Source of the DNA: an uncultured Eubacteriales bacterium
GTDB taxonomy: Bacteria > Bacillota > Clostridia > Oscillospirales > Acutalibacteraceae
DNA: 64,000 nucleotides
Direction: 5' to 3'
Assembly (NCBI GenBank): GCA_934491515.1
Contig: CAKSTF010000006.1
Location: 17,728-81,727, forward strand
Shown piece after piece: positions 35,109-44,177 of the stretch. The notes under the pieces are model-generated. The model was not told where the DNA came from. It saw nothing but the letters and a program-made list of their open reading frames with translations, and made no database searches. Numbering within the stretch: the stretch's first letter is position 1; each line of letters starts with the position of its first letter. The position numbers were made by a program, and so were the translations under genes.

Positions 35109-37478
35109 ATGAAAAAGTTTACAGCATGCCTTACGGCACTTGTGCTCTGTCTTTTAATTTTCATAGTTCCGGCTGCCGCCTCAAGCGGCAGCTGCGGAAC
35201 GGCGGCTACGTATACGCTTGAAAACGGCGTACTTACCATTACGGGACAGGGCGAAACCACAAACTACACCCGCGACGGAAACACCGATCAGGTAAATAAC
35301 CCCTGGTGGAACGAAAGAAGCAGTATCACTTCGGTTGTGGTAAGCGAAGGTATAACCGTTCTTAACAACTATGCTTTCTATGACTGCACCAACCTTACAA
35401 GTGTTCAGCTGCCCCAGTCCCTTACAAAAATAAATGCAAGGGTATTTGCAAAATGTTCTTCACTTACAAGCATCACTTTCCCGAAGAAACTTTCGTTTTT
35501 GGGACTTGAAGCTTGTGTAGGCTCCGGCCTTACCGACATAACGTTTGAGGGCAACGCCCCCAAGGTTTCCACCACACCGCCCCTTACGGGACTTTCCGCT
35601 ACCGTTCATTACGGTAACGACCCCGCGTTCCTTACAACCGAATTCGGCGGACAGTTGGAATTCCAGACGACTGCCGAACCCGATAATTCACCCGACCCCG
35701 CGGAAGACGTTGATATGTCCAACCCCGAAAAGGAAGGCATGTGCGGTCCTAACGCAAGCTGGGCGTTCAAAAAGGGCACACTTTTAATAACCGGCACGGG
35801 CGAAACCGAAAAATACGTTCGCAACGAAGATCTCGATACCGTACAGACTCCTTGGTGGGAGTGGCGCGATCAGATTAAAACGCTTGTTGTAGGCAAGGGC
35901 ATTTCCCGCGTAAACAACTACCTTATGTTCCGCTGCGAAAAACTTGAAAAGGTTACGCTTGCTTCCTCCGTAGTGGCTATTAACTACGGCGCATTCAAAG
36001 AATGCAAGGCTTTAAAAGAACTCACGTTACCTAAAAATCTTGCGGAAATCGGTTCTCAGGCATTTGCGCTTTCCGGTATTAAGAAACTCACCTTCAAGGG
36101 TCCCATCCCCACGGATATAGGCGACCTTATGGCAGACGGCCTTACCGCTACTTTCTATTATCCCTGCACCGAACCCGATGTTTCAAACGCCAACGTTAAA
36201 ATCTTCGGCGGCGATCTTAAATGGGTTAAAACACATAATTTTGAAAACGGTAAATGCACACTCTGCGGCGTTGCGGAAGCAAACGTTAAGGACGATACCG
36301 CAGAGGACGGCAAAAAAGCCGCGGCTGATAAAAAATCACTTTTCGACGGTTTTTCAATGAGCGCCGTAACAATAGTCAGCGTTTGCCTTACCGTTCTTGC
36401 GGTTGCGGCACTTGCGTTTGCGTTCGTGCTTATTCTTAAATCAAAAACTGCGTCTGCCTACGATTCTTCCGATGAAGAGGCAGATTCTAAAAAAAAAAGA
36501 ATGAAACCGATTAACCCCAAACACAGAAAAACCCTGCTGATTGTATTGCCCGTTGTGGCAGGTATTCTTATAGCGACCTTAACGCTTAACGTTGTTATAA
36601 GTTTTAATCAGCCCAAAGGTAACTCTTCAGGAGGCAAACAGATGCTCGTTATAAAGAACTTACCCGGCGATAAGGAAGGCCTTAAAGCCCGCGTATTGAA
36701 AGAAATATCCACACTTAAATCAGAGGGCAGAGAAGATAACGATTCCCTTACCGAACTTTTCACGGCGTGCGACGCCTCCGGTTATATCCACACAACGCAG
36801 GAGGGCACACCCTATATAACCGCTAAGGACGGCGGTCAGATAATGTTATCGGAACTTTCCTCTACCTATGTTCACCGTATGACCGCGAAAACGTTTTCAC
36901 AGATACTTGAGGTGGGCGATACATACGTTGCGAACGCTCAGCATATGAGATACGGCAACTACTATACCCCCTTCAACGAAAAAACGACAAACCATATTGA
37001 CTGCTCAAGTTTTGTTCAGTCGGTTCTTTACGGCATACCTTACGATACGTCGAGATTTGTTAAGGACGAAGCCGAAAAAATGCATGATTTCGGTTTTACG
37101 CTTCCCGATAACCCGTACAGCAATATGTTCGGACCCAAGAGATACCTTGCCAACGAACTCGGCCGTTACGCTTTCGATAACAACTTTGCGTTTTATCCGG
37201 AATCAGACGGTACCGACGGCGGCAAACTTCAGCCGGGCGATATAGTTTTCTTCAGCACAAACAAAAAGAATGAAGACTATTTCCTTAACATAACCCATAT
37301 TGCTATATTTGTTAAGTATGACGAGCAGGGTAGACCCGTAATTCTTCACGGCAACAGCTATGACGTTGTAAATTACTACACAATAGACCTTACATCGGAT
37401 CTTACGCCTCTCGGCTCTAAGAATCCGTATAAGAATGCACTTGTACTTATCGGACGTTTCCCTGTAACGGCAGATTGA
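35109..37478 (+). CDS. BspA-like LRR protein fused to an NlpC/P60-like cysteine peptidase domain
   Basis: A 789-residue protein. It has a signal peptide, two LRR_5 blocks (about 27-170 and 204-395) ending in HNFENGKCTLC, then a membrane helix (417-440, VTIVSVCLTVLAVAALAFAFV). A charged loop with DSKKKRMKPINPKHRK follows, then a second helix (475-500), and an outer C-terminal domain. That domain has HIDCSSFVQSVLYG near residue 628 (catalytic Cys) and ITHIAIFVKY near 735 (catalytic His), the NlpC/P60 pattern of cell-wall peptidases. A run of ten As (36489-36498) lies in the loop. It starts 4 bp after the previous LRR gene. It may remodel peptidoglycan near the LRR proteins (inference). Confidence 0.8.
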   Translation: MKKFTACLTALVLCLLIFIVPAAASSGSCGTAATYTLENGVLTITGQGETTNYTRDGNTDQVNNPWWNERSSITSVVVSEGITVLNNYAFYDCTNLTSVQLPQSLTKINARVFAKCSSLTSITFPKKLSFLGLEACVGSGLTDITFEGNAPKVSTTPPLTGLSATVHYGNDPAFLTTEFGGQLEFQTTAEPDNSPDPAEDVDMSNPEKEGMCGPNASWAFKKGTLLITGTGETEKYVRNEDLDTVQTPWWEWRDQIKTLVVGKGISRVNNYLMFRCEKLEKVTLASSVVAINYGAFKECKALKELTLPKNLAEIGSQAFALSGIKKLTFKGPIPTDIGDLMADGLTATFYYPCTEPDVSNANVKIFGGDLKWVKTHNFENGKCTLCGVAEANVKDDTAEDGKKAAADKKSLFDGFSMSAVTIVSVCLTVLAVAALAFAFVLILKSKTASAYDSSDEEADSKKKRMKPINPKHRKTLLIVLPVVAGILIATLTLNVVISFNQPKGNSSGGKQMLVIKNLPGDKEGLKARVLKEISTLKSEGREDNDSLTELFTACDASGYIHTTQEGTPYITAKDGGQIMLSELSSTYVHRMTAKTFSQILEVGDTYVANAQHMRYGNYYTPFNEKTTNHIDCSSFVQSVLYGIPYDTSRFVKDEAEKMHDFGFTLPDNPYSNMFGPKRYLANELGRYAFDNNFAFYPESDGTDGGKLQPGDIVFFSTNKKNEDYFLNITHIAIFVKYDEQGRPVILHGNSYDVVNYYTIDLTSDLTPLGSKNPYKNALVLIGRFPVTAD

Positions 37479-37528
37479 TGACAGGTATATCGTTTAATAC
37501 AAACTTTTCGGGAAAGGAAGGGTAATGA

Positions 37529-38479
37529 ATGTTAAAATTTATACTGAAACGGTTTACGCTCGCAATTCCCGTTTTGTTTGCTATACTTACAATGGTTTTT
37601 GTTCTGATGCGTCTGGTTCCCGGCAACCCGCTGTATTCTTTGCAGGACGACGGTAACTTTACAGAGGCACAGATAGAGGAATTCAACGAGAAATACGGCC
37701 TCGGCGGCAGCGTTTTGGAGCAATACGGCAAGTATTTGCGTAACATCGTAAAGGGCGATTTCGGAACATCGTTTTTTAATCAGAAACCTGTGTTCCAGAA
37801 CATTTTCGACCGCATGGACGCAACGCTTATAATTACCTTCTATTCGCTTGTGGTAACGCTTATAATCGGAATACCGATAGGTATTTATGCCGCAACGCAC
37901 CATAACAGTTTTCTTGATTATTTTCTTTCAAGTACAACAATGATCGTGACCTGCGTTCCGAGTTTCTGTCTTGGCCTCGGTATCCTTTACGTTTTCGCGT
38001 ATAAACTGCAATGGTTCCCGATATTCGGATATTTAAGCGCTTCAAAATACGGACTGTGGGCGGCTATCAAGTCGCTCACTCTCCCAAGCGTTGCAATCGG
38101 TATTTCGGGTGCGGCAGGATTTGCAAGGCATACACGTTCCCAGATGCTTGACGTTTTAGGTCAGGATTACATCCGCACGGCAAGATCAAAGGGTATGTCG
38201 GAAAGGGTAATAAACTACCGCCACGCGCTGCGAAACGTGCTTTCGATACTTATTACGCTTGTTTCCGGCACCATAGTGTCCCATCTGGGCGGTTCAACGG
38301 TTCTTGAAAAGGTATTTAATATCGAAGGCGTTGGTTTGCTGGCATATTCTTCGCTTACAAACTTCGACTACTCACAGGAACAGGCGATACTGCTTTTTAT
38401 GGCGACTTTGTTTGTATTCCTTAATATTCTGCTTGATATTATTTATAAACTTCTGGACCCCAGGATCAAGCTTGATTAG
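37529..38479 (+). CDS. Dpp/Opp-type ABC importer permease 1
   Basis: The 316-residue integral membrane protein begins MLKFILKRFTLAIPVLFAILTMVFVLMRLVPGNP, the usual N-terminus of DppB/OppB. It has about six membrane helices and the EAA loop RTARSKGMSERVINYRHALRN near residue 215. It forms the channel with the next gene. It follows the LRR-peptidase gene by 50 bp without a terminator. Members of this family carry peptides, nickel or oligosaccharides; the sugar-catabolic neighbours favour an oligosaccharide (inference). Confidence 0.92.
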   Translation: MLKFILKRFTLAIPVLFAILTMVFVLMRLVPGNPLYSLQDDGNFTEAQIEEFNEKYGLGGSVLEQYGKYLRNIVKGDFGTSFFNQKPVFQNIFDRMDATLIITFYSLVVTLIIGIPIGIYAATHHNSFLDYFLSSTTMIVTCVPSFCLGLGILYVFAYKLQWFPIFGYLSASKYGLWAAIKSLTLPSVAIGISGAAGFARHTRSQMLDVLGQDYIRTARSKGMSERVINYRHALRNVLSILITLVSGTIVSHLGGSTVLEKVFNIEGVGLLAYSSLTNFDYSQEQAILLFMATLFVFLNILLDIIYKLLDPRIKLD

Positions 38480-38490
38480 GAGGCGTAACT

Positions 38491-39339
38491 ATGGATGAAA
38501 AAATAACCCTATGGGATAAATTTCGGGTGTTTGCAAAACACAACGGACGTATCATAATAGGCGGCATTCTTATACTTATAGTTGCGCTTATGGGAATTTT
38601 GGCTCCCTTTCTTACAAGTTACGATCCGATAAAAACAAACGGCTACGAAAGATACCTCTCCGCCGGCGAGCAGGGTCACTTTATGGGCACGGACGCCGCC
38701 GGCAGAGATATCTGGTCAAGAATACTGTACGGCGCACGTGCGTCTATAATAATTGCCGTTGCCGTTCAGGTAATTACAATTGCAATAGGCTCGCTTTTGG
38801 GACTTGTCAGCGGTTTTTATCCTAAGGTCGATTTGATTCTTATGCGTGTGCTTGAAGCGATTTCGTCACTGCCTACCATTCTTATGGTTTACGTGCTTGT
38901 TATGATACTGGGCAGCGGATACGTAAGCCTTATTTCCGCAATGGTTATCGGTAATATGCCCAGTATCGCAAGATATGTCAGGGCGCAGGTGCTTTCTCTT
39001 CGGCAAAAAGAGTTTGTTCTGCGTGAGATAGTAATAGGCGCCAGAACGTTCTATACAATGGTAAGGCACGTTCTTCCGCACTGCTCATCATATCTTTTGG
39101 TGCGCTTCGGTTCGGGACTCGGCGGCAGCATTATTTCGCTTGCAACACTGTCTTTCCTCGGCGTAGGACTTCCCGGAGGAACACCCACATGGGGTGCCGA
39201 TATTGCCAACGCGCAGGGTATGATGATGGTATATCCGGCAAAGGTATTCTATCCCATGATTGCCATTGCAATCGCCGTTTTCGGATTTTCAATGCTCGGC
39301 GACGGTATAAGGGACTATATGAATCCGGAACTCAGATAA
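38491..39339 (+). CDS. Dpp/Opp-type ABC importer permease 2
   Basis: The 282-residue protein has the DppC/OppC layout: a first helix IIIGGILILIVALMGILAPFL, the family segment HFMGTDAAGRDIWSRILYGAR near residue 60, then five more helices with the EAA-like region LREIVIGARTFYTMVRHVLPHC. It starts 11 bp after the first permease behind AGGAGG. It pairs with the 37529-38479 product. Confidence 0.92.
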   Translation: MDEKITLWDKFRVFAKHNGRIIIGGILILIVALMGILAPFLTSYDPIKTNGYERYLSAGEQGHFMGTDAAGRDIWSRILYGARASIIIAVAVQVITIAIGSLLGLVSGFYPKVDLILMRVLEAISSLPTILMVYVLVMILGSGYVSLISAMVIGNMPSIARYVRAQVLSLRQKEFVLREIVIGARTFYTMVRHVLPHCSSYLLVRFGSGLGGSIISLATLSFLGVGLPGGTPTWGADIANAQGMMMVYPAKVFYPMIAIAIAVFGFSMLGDGIRDYMNPELR

Positions 39340-39349
39340 GGAGGTCAAT

Positions 39350-40336
39350 ATGGGCGAAAAAGATAAAATTTTGTCTGTAAAGGACCTTGAACTCTGGTTT
39401 GACGGAGATTATGAGTCCCCTCAGATTTTAAACAAAGTAAGTTTTGATGTATATAAAGGCGAAACACTCGGTATCGCGGGTGAATCGGGCTGCGGAAAAT
39501 CGGTCACTTCACTTTCGATACTCCGCCTTTTAAAAACGCCGCCCGCAAGGCTTGAGGGCGAGATAAATTTCCAGGGTCAAAACCTTTTGGAACTCCCCAT
39601 GAGCGCCATGCGGAAAATACGCGGCAACAAAATAACAATGATTTTCCAAGAGCCTATGACAAGTCTTAATCCGCTTCTTAAAATAGGCTATCAGATTTCC
39701 GAGGTGTTAAGACTTCACCAGGGAATGACTAAAAAACAAGCACACGAAAAGGCGATAGAAATGCTGCGTGCGGTTCATGTGGCGCTTCCCGAAAAGCGCG
39801 TAAAGGAATTTCCGCACCAGTTGTCCGGCGGTATGCGCCAGCGTGTTATGATAGCCATGGCGCTTGCCTGCAATCCCGAACTGCTTATTGCCGACGAACC
39901 CACGACGGCGCTTGACGTTACGATTCAGGCACAGGTGCTTGACCTTATGCGCGAACTTCAGCGCAATACAGGCACCGCGATAATGTTTATAACGCACGAC
40001 TTGGGCGTTATAAGGGAAATGTGCGACAGGGTAATAGTTATGTACTGCGGCGAAATTATGGAGGAAGCAAAAACCCCTATGATATTCAAAAATCCGCAGC
40101 ACCCCTACACGCACGGTCTTTTAAGCACACTGCCTAAGTACGGGCAGTCGGGCGACCTTCCAACAATACCCGGTATGGTACCTCCGGCAGGAAAATTCCC
40201 GAAAGGGTGCGTGTTCTCGCCGCGCTGTCCTTATGCCACAGATAGGTGCAGGCAGGAAAAACCGCCCGTAACGCAGGTTGAAGAAGGCCATACGGTACGC
40301 TGCTTTTATCCCATAAGCAAGGAGGAGAATAAATAA
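39350..40336 (+). CDS. Dpp/Opp-type ABC importer ATPase, DppD-like
   Basis: The 328-residue ATPase has Walker A GESGCGKS near residue 45, the Q-loop FQEPMTSLNPL, the signature LSGGMRQRV and Walker B LLIADEPTTALD. The C-terminal oligopeptide-transport domain is rich in Cys (CVFSPRCPYATDRCRQEKPP), as in DppD proteins where these can hold an iron-sulfur cluster. The stop overlaps the start of the next ATPase gene by one base. Confidence 0.94.
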   Translation: MGEKDKILSVKDLELWFDGDYESPQILNKVSFDVYKGETLGIAGESGCGKSVTSLSILRLLKTPPARLEGEINFQGQNLLELPMSAMRKIRGNKITMIFQEPMTSLNPLLKIGYQISEVLRLHQGMTKKQAHEKAIEMLRAVHVALPEKRVKEFPHQLSGGMRQRVMIAMALACNPELLIADEPTTALDVTIQAQVLDLMRELQRNTGTAIMFITHDLGVIREMCDRVIVMYCGEIMEEAKTPMIFKNPQHPYTHGLLSTLPKYGQSGDLPTIPGMVPPAGKFPKGCVFSPRCPYATDRCRQEKPPVTQVEEGHTVRCFYPISKEENK

Positions 40337-41319
40337 TGTCGCAAGATAGTAATGTCATCCTCTCTGCCAAAGGTTTAAAACAGTGGATACCTATTCCGAA
40401 AATGATATATGAAAAACAACAGTATATCAAAGCGGTAGACGATGTTTCGTTTGACCTTTACCGCGGCGAAACGCTTGGCATTGCAGGCGAATCCGGCTGC
40501 GGTAAGAGTACGCTGCTTAAAAGTTGCATCCGTCTTATGGAACCCACGGACGGTGAGGTTATATTTGACGGTATAGATATTACCCACATGCGCGAAGGCA
40601 AACTGCGCCCCTATCGCAAATTTATTCAGGTTGTCTTTCAGGACCCGTACAGTTCGCTTGATAATAAGTGGAATATAGGGAACCTTATAATGGAACCTAT
40701 GAAGATCAACCGTATCTACTCTTCAAAGAAGGAAAGAAGAGAAAAAGCCCAGGAACTTATGGAATCGGTGGGACTCAGAAAAGAGTATATCAACCGTTAT
40801 CCGCACGAATTTTCCGGCGGTCAGCGCCAACGCATTGCAATTGCGTGCGCGCTTGCGACCAATCCGAAAATTCTTATGTGTGACGAAGCGGTTTCCGCAC
40901 TTGACGTTTCCGTAAGGGCGCAGGTTCTTAATCTGCTTTCCGACCTTAAAAGGGATTTTGATCTTACCTATATGTTTGTGTCTCACGATATGTCGGTTAT
41001 CGAGCATATCTGTGACAGGGTTGCAATTATGTATCTCGGTAAGATTATGGAGATAGGTAACAAGAGAGATATTTTCGACAACCCGCAGCACCCGTATACG
41101 CAGGCTCTGCTTTCGGCGGTGCCCAGTGCCAACGAAGATGTTTCTCCGGATAAACGCATTATTCTTGAAGGGGATATTCCAAGCCCCGTAAACCATCCGT
41201 CAGGCTGTGTTTTCCGCACCAGATGCCGTTATGCAAATGAAAGATGCAAGTGCGAAATGCCCGAACTTCACGAAGTAAACGGAAGAATGGTTGCATGCCA
41301 CATGGAATACACAAAATGA
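40336..41319 (+). CDS. Dpp/Opp-type ABC importer ATPase, DppF-like
   Basis: The 327-residue ATPase has Walker A GESGCGKSTLLKS near residue 55, the Q-loop FQDPYSSLDNKWNIG, the signature FSGGQRQRI and Walker B LMCDEAVSALD. It ends in the oligopeptide domain with CVFRTRCRYANERCKCEMPE. Together with the DppD-like protein it powers the importer. Translation is probably coupled through the overlapping start. Confidence 0.94.
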   Translation: MSQDSNVILSAKGLKQWIPIPKMIYEKQQYIKAVDDVSFDLYRGETLGIAGESGCGKSTLLKSCIRLMEPTDGEVIFDGIDITHMREGKLRPYRKFIQVVFQDPYSSLDNKWNIGNLIMEPMKINRIYSSKKERREKAQELMESVGLRKEYINRYPHEFSGGQRQRIAIACALATNPKILMCDEAVSALDVSVRAQVLNLLSDLKRDFDLTYMFVSHDMSVIEHICDRVAIMYLGKIMEIGNKRDIFDNPQHPYTQALLSAVPSANEDVSPDKRIILEGDIPSPVNHPSGCVFRTRCRYANERCKCEMPELHEVNGRMVACHMEYTK

Positions 41320-41341
41320 CCAAACGAAAGGAAAAAAGCGT

Positions 41342-42964
41342 ATGAAAAAGATTATTGCAATTATGTTGGTGTTTGTCCTTACATTTGCGCTTGCCGCCTG
41401 CGGCGGTCAAAAAAGCGGTTCTGTAGACGTGGCCAAATACACCAAAACCGATACTGCTCACCCTGAGCGCTACGGCGGTGTTCTGCGTTACAGCTATACC
41501 GATATGGGCAGCACTTACGACCCTTATGGTCAGTCCTCCTGGAGCACCTATGTATGGGCAATGAATGTTTATGAATCGGCTCTCGCTCTCGGAACCGACG
41601 GCGAAATTTATTCGCTTGTATGCGACTATGAAACAAGCGAAGACGGCAAGACCATTAAACTTACCGTAAGAGACGGCGTATGCTTCTCCAACGGCGACAA
41701 AGTAACCGTTGACGACGTTTATGCTTCCCTTAAGCGTTCCGGCGATATGATATCCTCAGTAAAACAGAACCTTTGGGATCTTGTTGATAAGGTAGATAAC
41801 GACGGCAAAACGCTTACTTTCCACATGAAAGAATACAATATCAATACAATGAACAATGTACTTGCCCAGTTCAGACCTTACTGCGGCATAATGCCCAAGA
41901 GCATTTGCGAAAAGTACGGCACAAAACTTATAAGCGATCCTAACGACGTTATAGGCACCGGTCCTTATAAGATAGTTTCCAAAGAGTGCGAACTCGGCAG
42001 CAGACTTACCTTTGTCCGCAACGAAAAGTATACTATATGCAAGGATAGCCCCGACGATAACGGCGCTGCGTCTCCTAAGTACCAGTATCTTGACGGTCTT
42101 GTATTCTTCCCGATAAAGGAAAGCAATACGCGCCTTATGTCCCTTATGGGCGACTCGCTTGATGTAATCGAGTGCAATAATGAAGATACTTACAATACAG
42201 CGCTTAAATCGCTTAATAAGTATAAGATGCAGACCACAACCAGCAACAGCTGCTCGTACTTCTTCTTCAATCTTACTTCAAATTCGGGCAGACCGGTAAA
42301 CGACGTAAACCTTCGTAAGGCAATAGCGGCTTGCTTCGATTATGCGGAACTTATATACGCTTCTTACGGCAATCTCGGCAAGGCGTGGTCCAGTCCCCTT
42401 TGCTGCGGCGACAATTACGTTTCCACATTCGACAAAGCGGAATACTATAACGCCAACGACCTTGAACTTGCGAAAAAGTATCTTGCCGCTTCAAATTACA
42501 ACGGTCAGAAACTTAAACTTCTCGGCAACGGCTATTTAAGCATAGTTGTAGAGGCAATGCGCAAAATAGGAATCTCCGCCGATTACAATACTCCCGACAA
42601 CGTTACTTTGGTTTCGTATGCAAACGACCCCGAACAGGATTGGGACGTTATTTACAGAACAAACCCGATGGCGATGTCCAACCCGGCAGAAATTCACAGT
42701 ACCATGTATAAAAACTGGGGCAACGCAAAGGCGGATGAACTTATATCCAAACTCGGCAGCTGCGCCATGAATTCGGAAGAAAGCATAAACACGTGGAAAG
42801 AACTTGACAAACTTTACGTTGAAGAACTTCCGATACTTGTAGTTTCTCAGACCGTTCAGGGATATGCGCTCTTTAACGAACTTGAACTTAACAACAGTTC
42901 TTATATGCGCCTTTATTACAATGCTTACTGGAGTAATCCCGAAAAGCATAACTCCTGGAAATAA
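41342..42964 (+). CDS. Dpp/Opp-type ABC importer substrate-binding lipoprotein
   Basis: ATG 41342 follows a GAAAGGA site and yields a 540-residue lipoprotein with signal MKKIIAIMLVFVLTFALAAC. The upstream ATG at 41291 lies within dppF and lacks a site. The family-5 signature region is visible: LVCDYETSEDGKTIKLTVRDGVCFSNGDKVTVDDVYASLKR type residues 90-130, and IGTGPYKIVSKE near 200. It delivers the ligand to the DppBC-like channel. It is the last gene before a terminator, ending the long operon. The ligand could be a peptide or an oligosaccharide. Confidence 0.92.
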   Translation: MKKIIAIMLVFVLTFALAACGGQKSGSVDVAKYTKTDTAHPERYGGVLRYSYTDMGSTYDPYGQSSWSTYVWAMNVYESALALGTDGEIYSLVCDYETSEDGKTIKLTVRDGVCFSNGDKVTVDDVYASLKRSGDMISSVKQNLWDLVDKVDNDGKTLTFHMKEYNINTMNNVLAQFRPYCGIMPKSICEKYGTKLISDPNDVIGTGPYKIVSKECELGSRLTFVRNEKYTICKDSPDDNGAASPKYQYLDGLVFFPIKESNTRLMSLMGDSLDVIECNNEDTYNTALKSLNKYKMQTTTSNSCSYFFFNLTSNSGRPVNDVNLRKAIAACFDYAELIYASYGNLGKAWSSPLCCGDNYVSTFDKAEYYNANDLELAKKYLAASNYNGQKLKLLGNGYLSIVVEAMRKIGISADYNTPDNVTLVSYANDPEQDWDVIYRTNPMAMSNPAEIHSTMYKNWGNAKADELISKLGSCAMNSEESINTWKELDKLYVEELPILVVSQTVQGYALFNELELNNSSYMRLYYNAYWSNPEKHNSWK

Positions 42965-42984
42965 AGTTTTTACCGAAAGACGGG

Positions 42985-43008
42985 ACGGGGAGACTCCGCC
43001 CCGTTTTT
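42985..43008 (+). terminator. Terminator of the long GH4-to-ABC operon
   Basis: ACGGGG (42985-42990) pairs with CCCCGT (42999-43004), followed by TTTTT. Confidence 0.85.
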
Positions 43009-43069
43009 CGTTGCAACGGTGCGTTTTATATGATAAAATGTAAGTAGAATAAAAGAAGCGGTGACGGCT

Positions 43070-43441
43070 ATGAAAACATGGTTGATAATTTTAGGCTTTG
43101 TGGCGGTAATATTACTGCTTATTTTAGGTTTTTCGGTACTGTACGGAACGGTTTTGCTGGCGGCAGCAAGGCGACATGTGATTAAAGAACGCCGCAAATA
43201 TGCGGATAAACTGCGCGTTTGTCTGCCTGAAAGCAATTGCGGTGAATGTGGTTTTACCTCCTGCGAAGAATACGCGCAAAAAGCGGCTGAAAGCGGCGAC
43301 TTCCCGTCCGAATGTCCTTATGTATCAAGTGAAGATAAGGAATCATGGGCAGCCGATTACAGGCAGTACAGAAAAGAACTTACCGAACGCGCCGAAAAAA
43401 CACACCGCGCAGAATCCCAACGCAAAAAGTTTTTCAAATAA
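43070..43441 (+). CDS. Small membrane protein with a [4Fe-4S] domain
   Basis: The start may be ATG 43070 (GGTGA 6 bases upstream, 123 residues) or GTG 43061. One N-terminal helix (TWLIILGFVAVILLLILGFSVLYG) is followed by the cysteine motif CLPESNCGECGFTSCEEYAQKAAESG...CPY. This matches the four-cysteine FeS domain found in RnfB and corrinoid iron-sulfur proteins. The tail is basic and helical. It is therefore a membrane-tethered iron-sulfur electron carrier or sensor; the partner is unknown. It stands alone between two terminators. Confidence 0.75.
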   Translation: MKTWLIILGFVAVILLLILGFSVLYGTVLLAAARRHVIKERRKYADKLRVCLPESNCGECGFTSCEEYAQKAAESGDFPSECPYVSSEDKESWAADYRQYRKELTERAEKTHRAESQRKKFFK

Positions 43442-43452
43442 AAATCAAAGAC

Positions 43453-43483
43453 AAAACAATCGTTTTATTCCGATTGTTTTTTC
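43453..43483. terminator. Terminator of the iron-sulfur protein gene
   Basis: AAAACAATCG (43453-43462), loop of eight, CGATTGTTTT (43471-43480), then TT; flanking A and T tracts allow both directions. Confidence 0.8.
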
Positions 43484-43491
43484 AAGGAAAC

Positions 43492-43528
43492 AACAATACC
43501 GCAAGACAAAAAGTCTTGCGGTATTGTT
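43492..43528 (-). terminator. Perfect 16-bp hairpin, terminator of the queH operon
   Basis: AACAATACCGCAAGAC (43492-43507), loop AAAAA, GTCTTGCGGTATTGTT (43513-43528). On the minus strand a T-rich TTGTTGTTTCC follows. It lies just after the queH stop. Confidence 0.75.
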
Positions 43529-43548
43529 CGTATGCCTGCGTGATAAAA

Positions 43549-44172
43549 TCACCGGTCTGCAGTATTTGAAAATTCGCAGCCGCAAAAGCGCTGACGGTAT
43601 ATGCCGTATTCTTTTGAAAGTATTATTGAACGCTGATATCCGCCGCGCTTTTTAAAATCGGACGGCAGATATTCTACCCCCGCGCGTTCCGATTCAGAGT
43701 AACCTATGCGGTTAATAAGGTCGGCATTTTTATGCGGACTTACAGTAAGCGTGGTTGCAAAAAGCGGAAATCCGTTTTTTGCGGCGTAATCCGCCGTTCT
43801 TGAAAGGCGCAGTTTAAAACATACCGTACACCGCTTTCCGCCCTCCGGCTCGCTTTCAAGCCCTTTTACGGCATTATAAAAGGGCGTGGGGTCGGCAGAG
43901 TCCTCAACAATATTCACGTTACGGCAAAAAGGCGCCGTTTCGCATAATTTATATAGTTCGCCGAGCCGTTTTTGATATTCCGCCGCGTCTGTTATGTTCG
44001 GATTTGAAAAAAACACGGTAATATCAAAATAACGCGTCAGGTATTCAAGCACATAAGAAGAGCAGGGCGCACAGCAGGCGTGAAGCAGCAGTCGCTCTCT
44101 TTTTCCCCGGCTTTCCAATGCGTCGGTTACCGCGTCGGTCAGGCGTTGATAATTTATTTTTTCCTCGGTCAT
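43549..44172 (-). CDS. queH: Epoxyqueuosine reductase QueH
   Basis: The 207-residue protein has the DUF208/QueH hallmarks: HACCAPCSSYVLEYL near residue 27 (two of the cluster cysteines), FFSNPNI, CTVCFKLRLSRTADYA near 137, ATTLTVSPHKN, and a C-terminal FCGCEFS. QueH reduces epoxyqueuosine in tRNA to queuosine using an iron-sulfur cluster and a second metal site, in place of QueG. It is the second gene of a two-gene leftward unit after an FTR-like protein, which may supply electrons (inference). Confidence 0.93.
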   Translation of the reverse strand: MTEEKINYQRLTDAVTDALESRGKRERLLLHACCAPCSSYVLEYLTRYFDITVFFSNPNITDAAEYQKRLGELYKLCETAPFCRNVNIVEDSADPTPFYNAVKGLESEPEGGKRCTVCFKLRLSRTADYAAKNGFPLFATTLTVSPHKNADLINRIGYSESERAGVEYLPSDFKKRGGYQRSIILSKEYGIYRQRFCGCEFSNTADR

Positions 44173-44177
44173 ATTAC

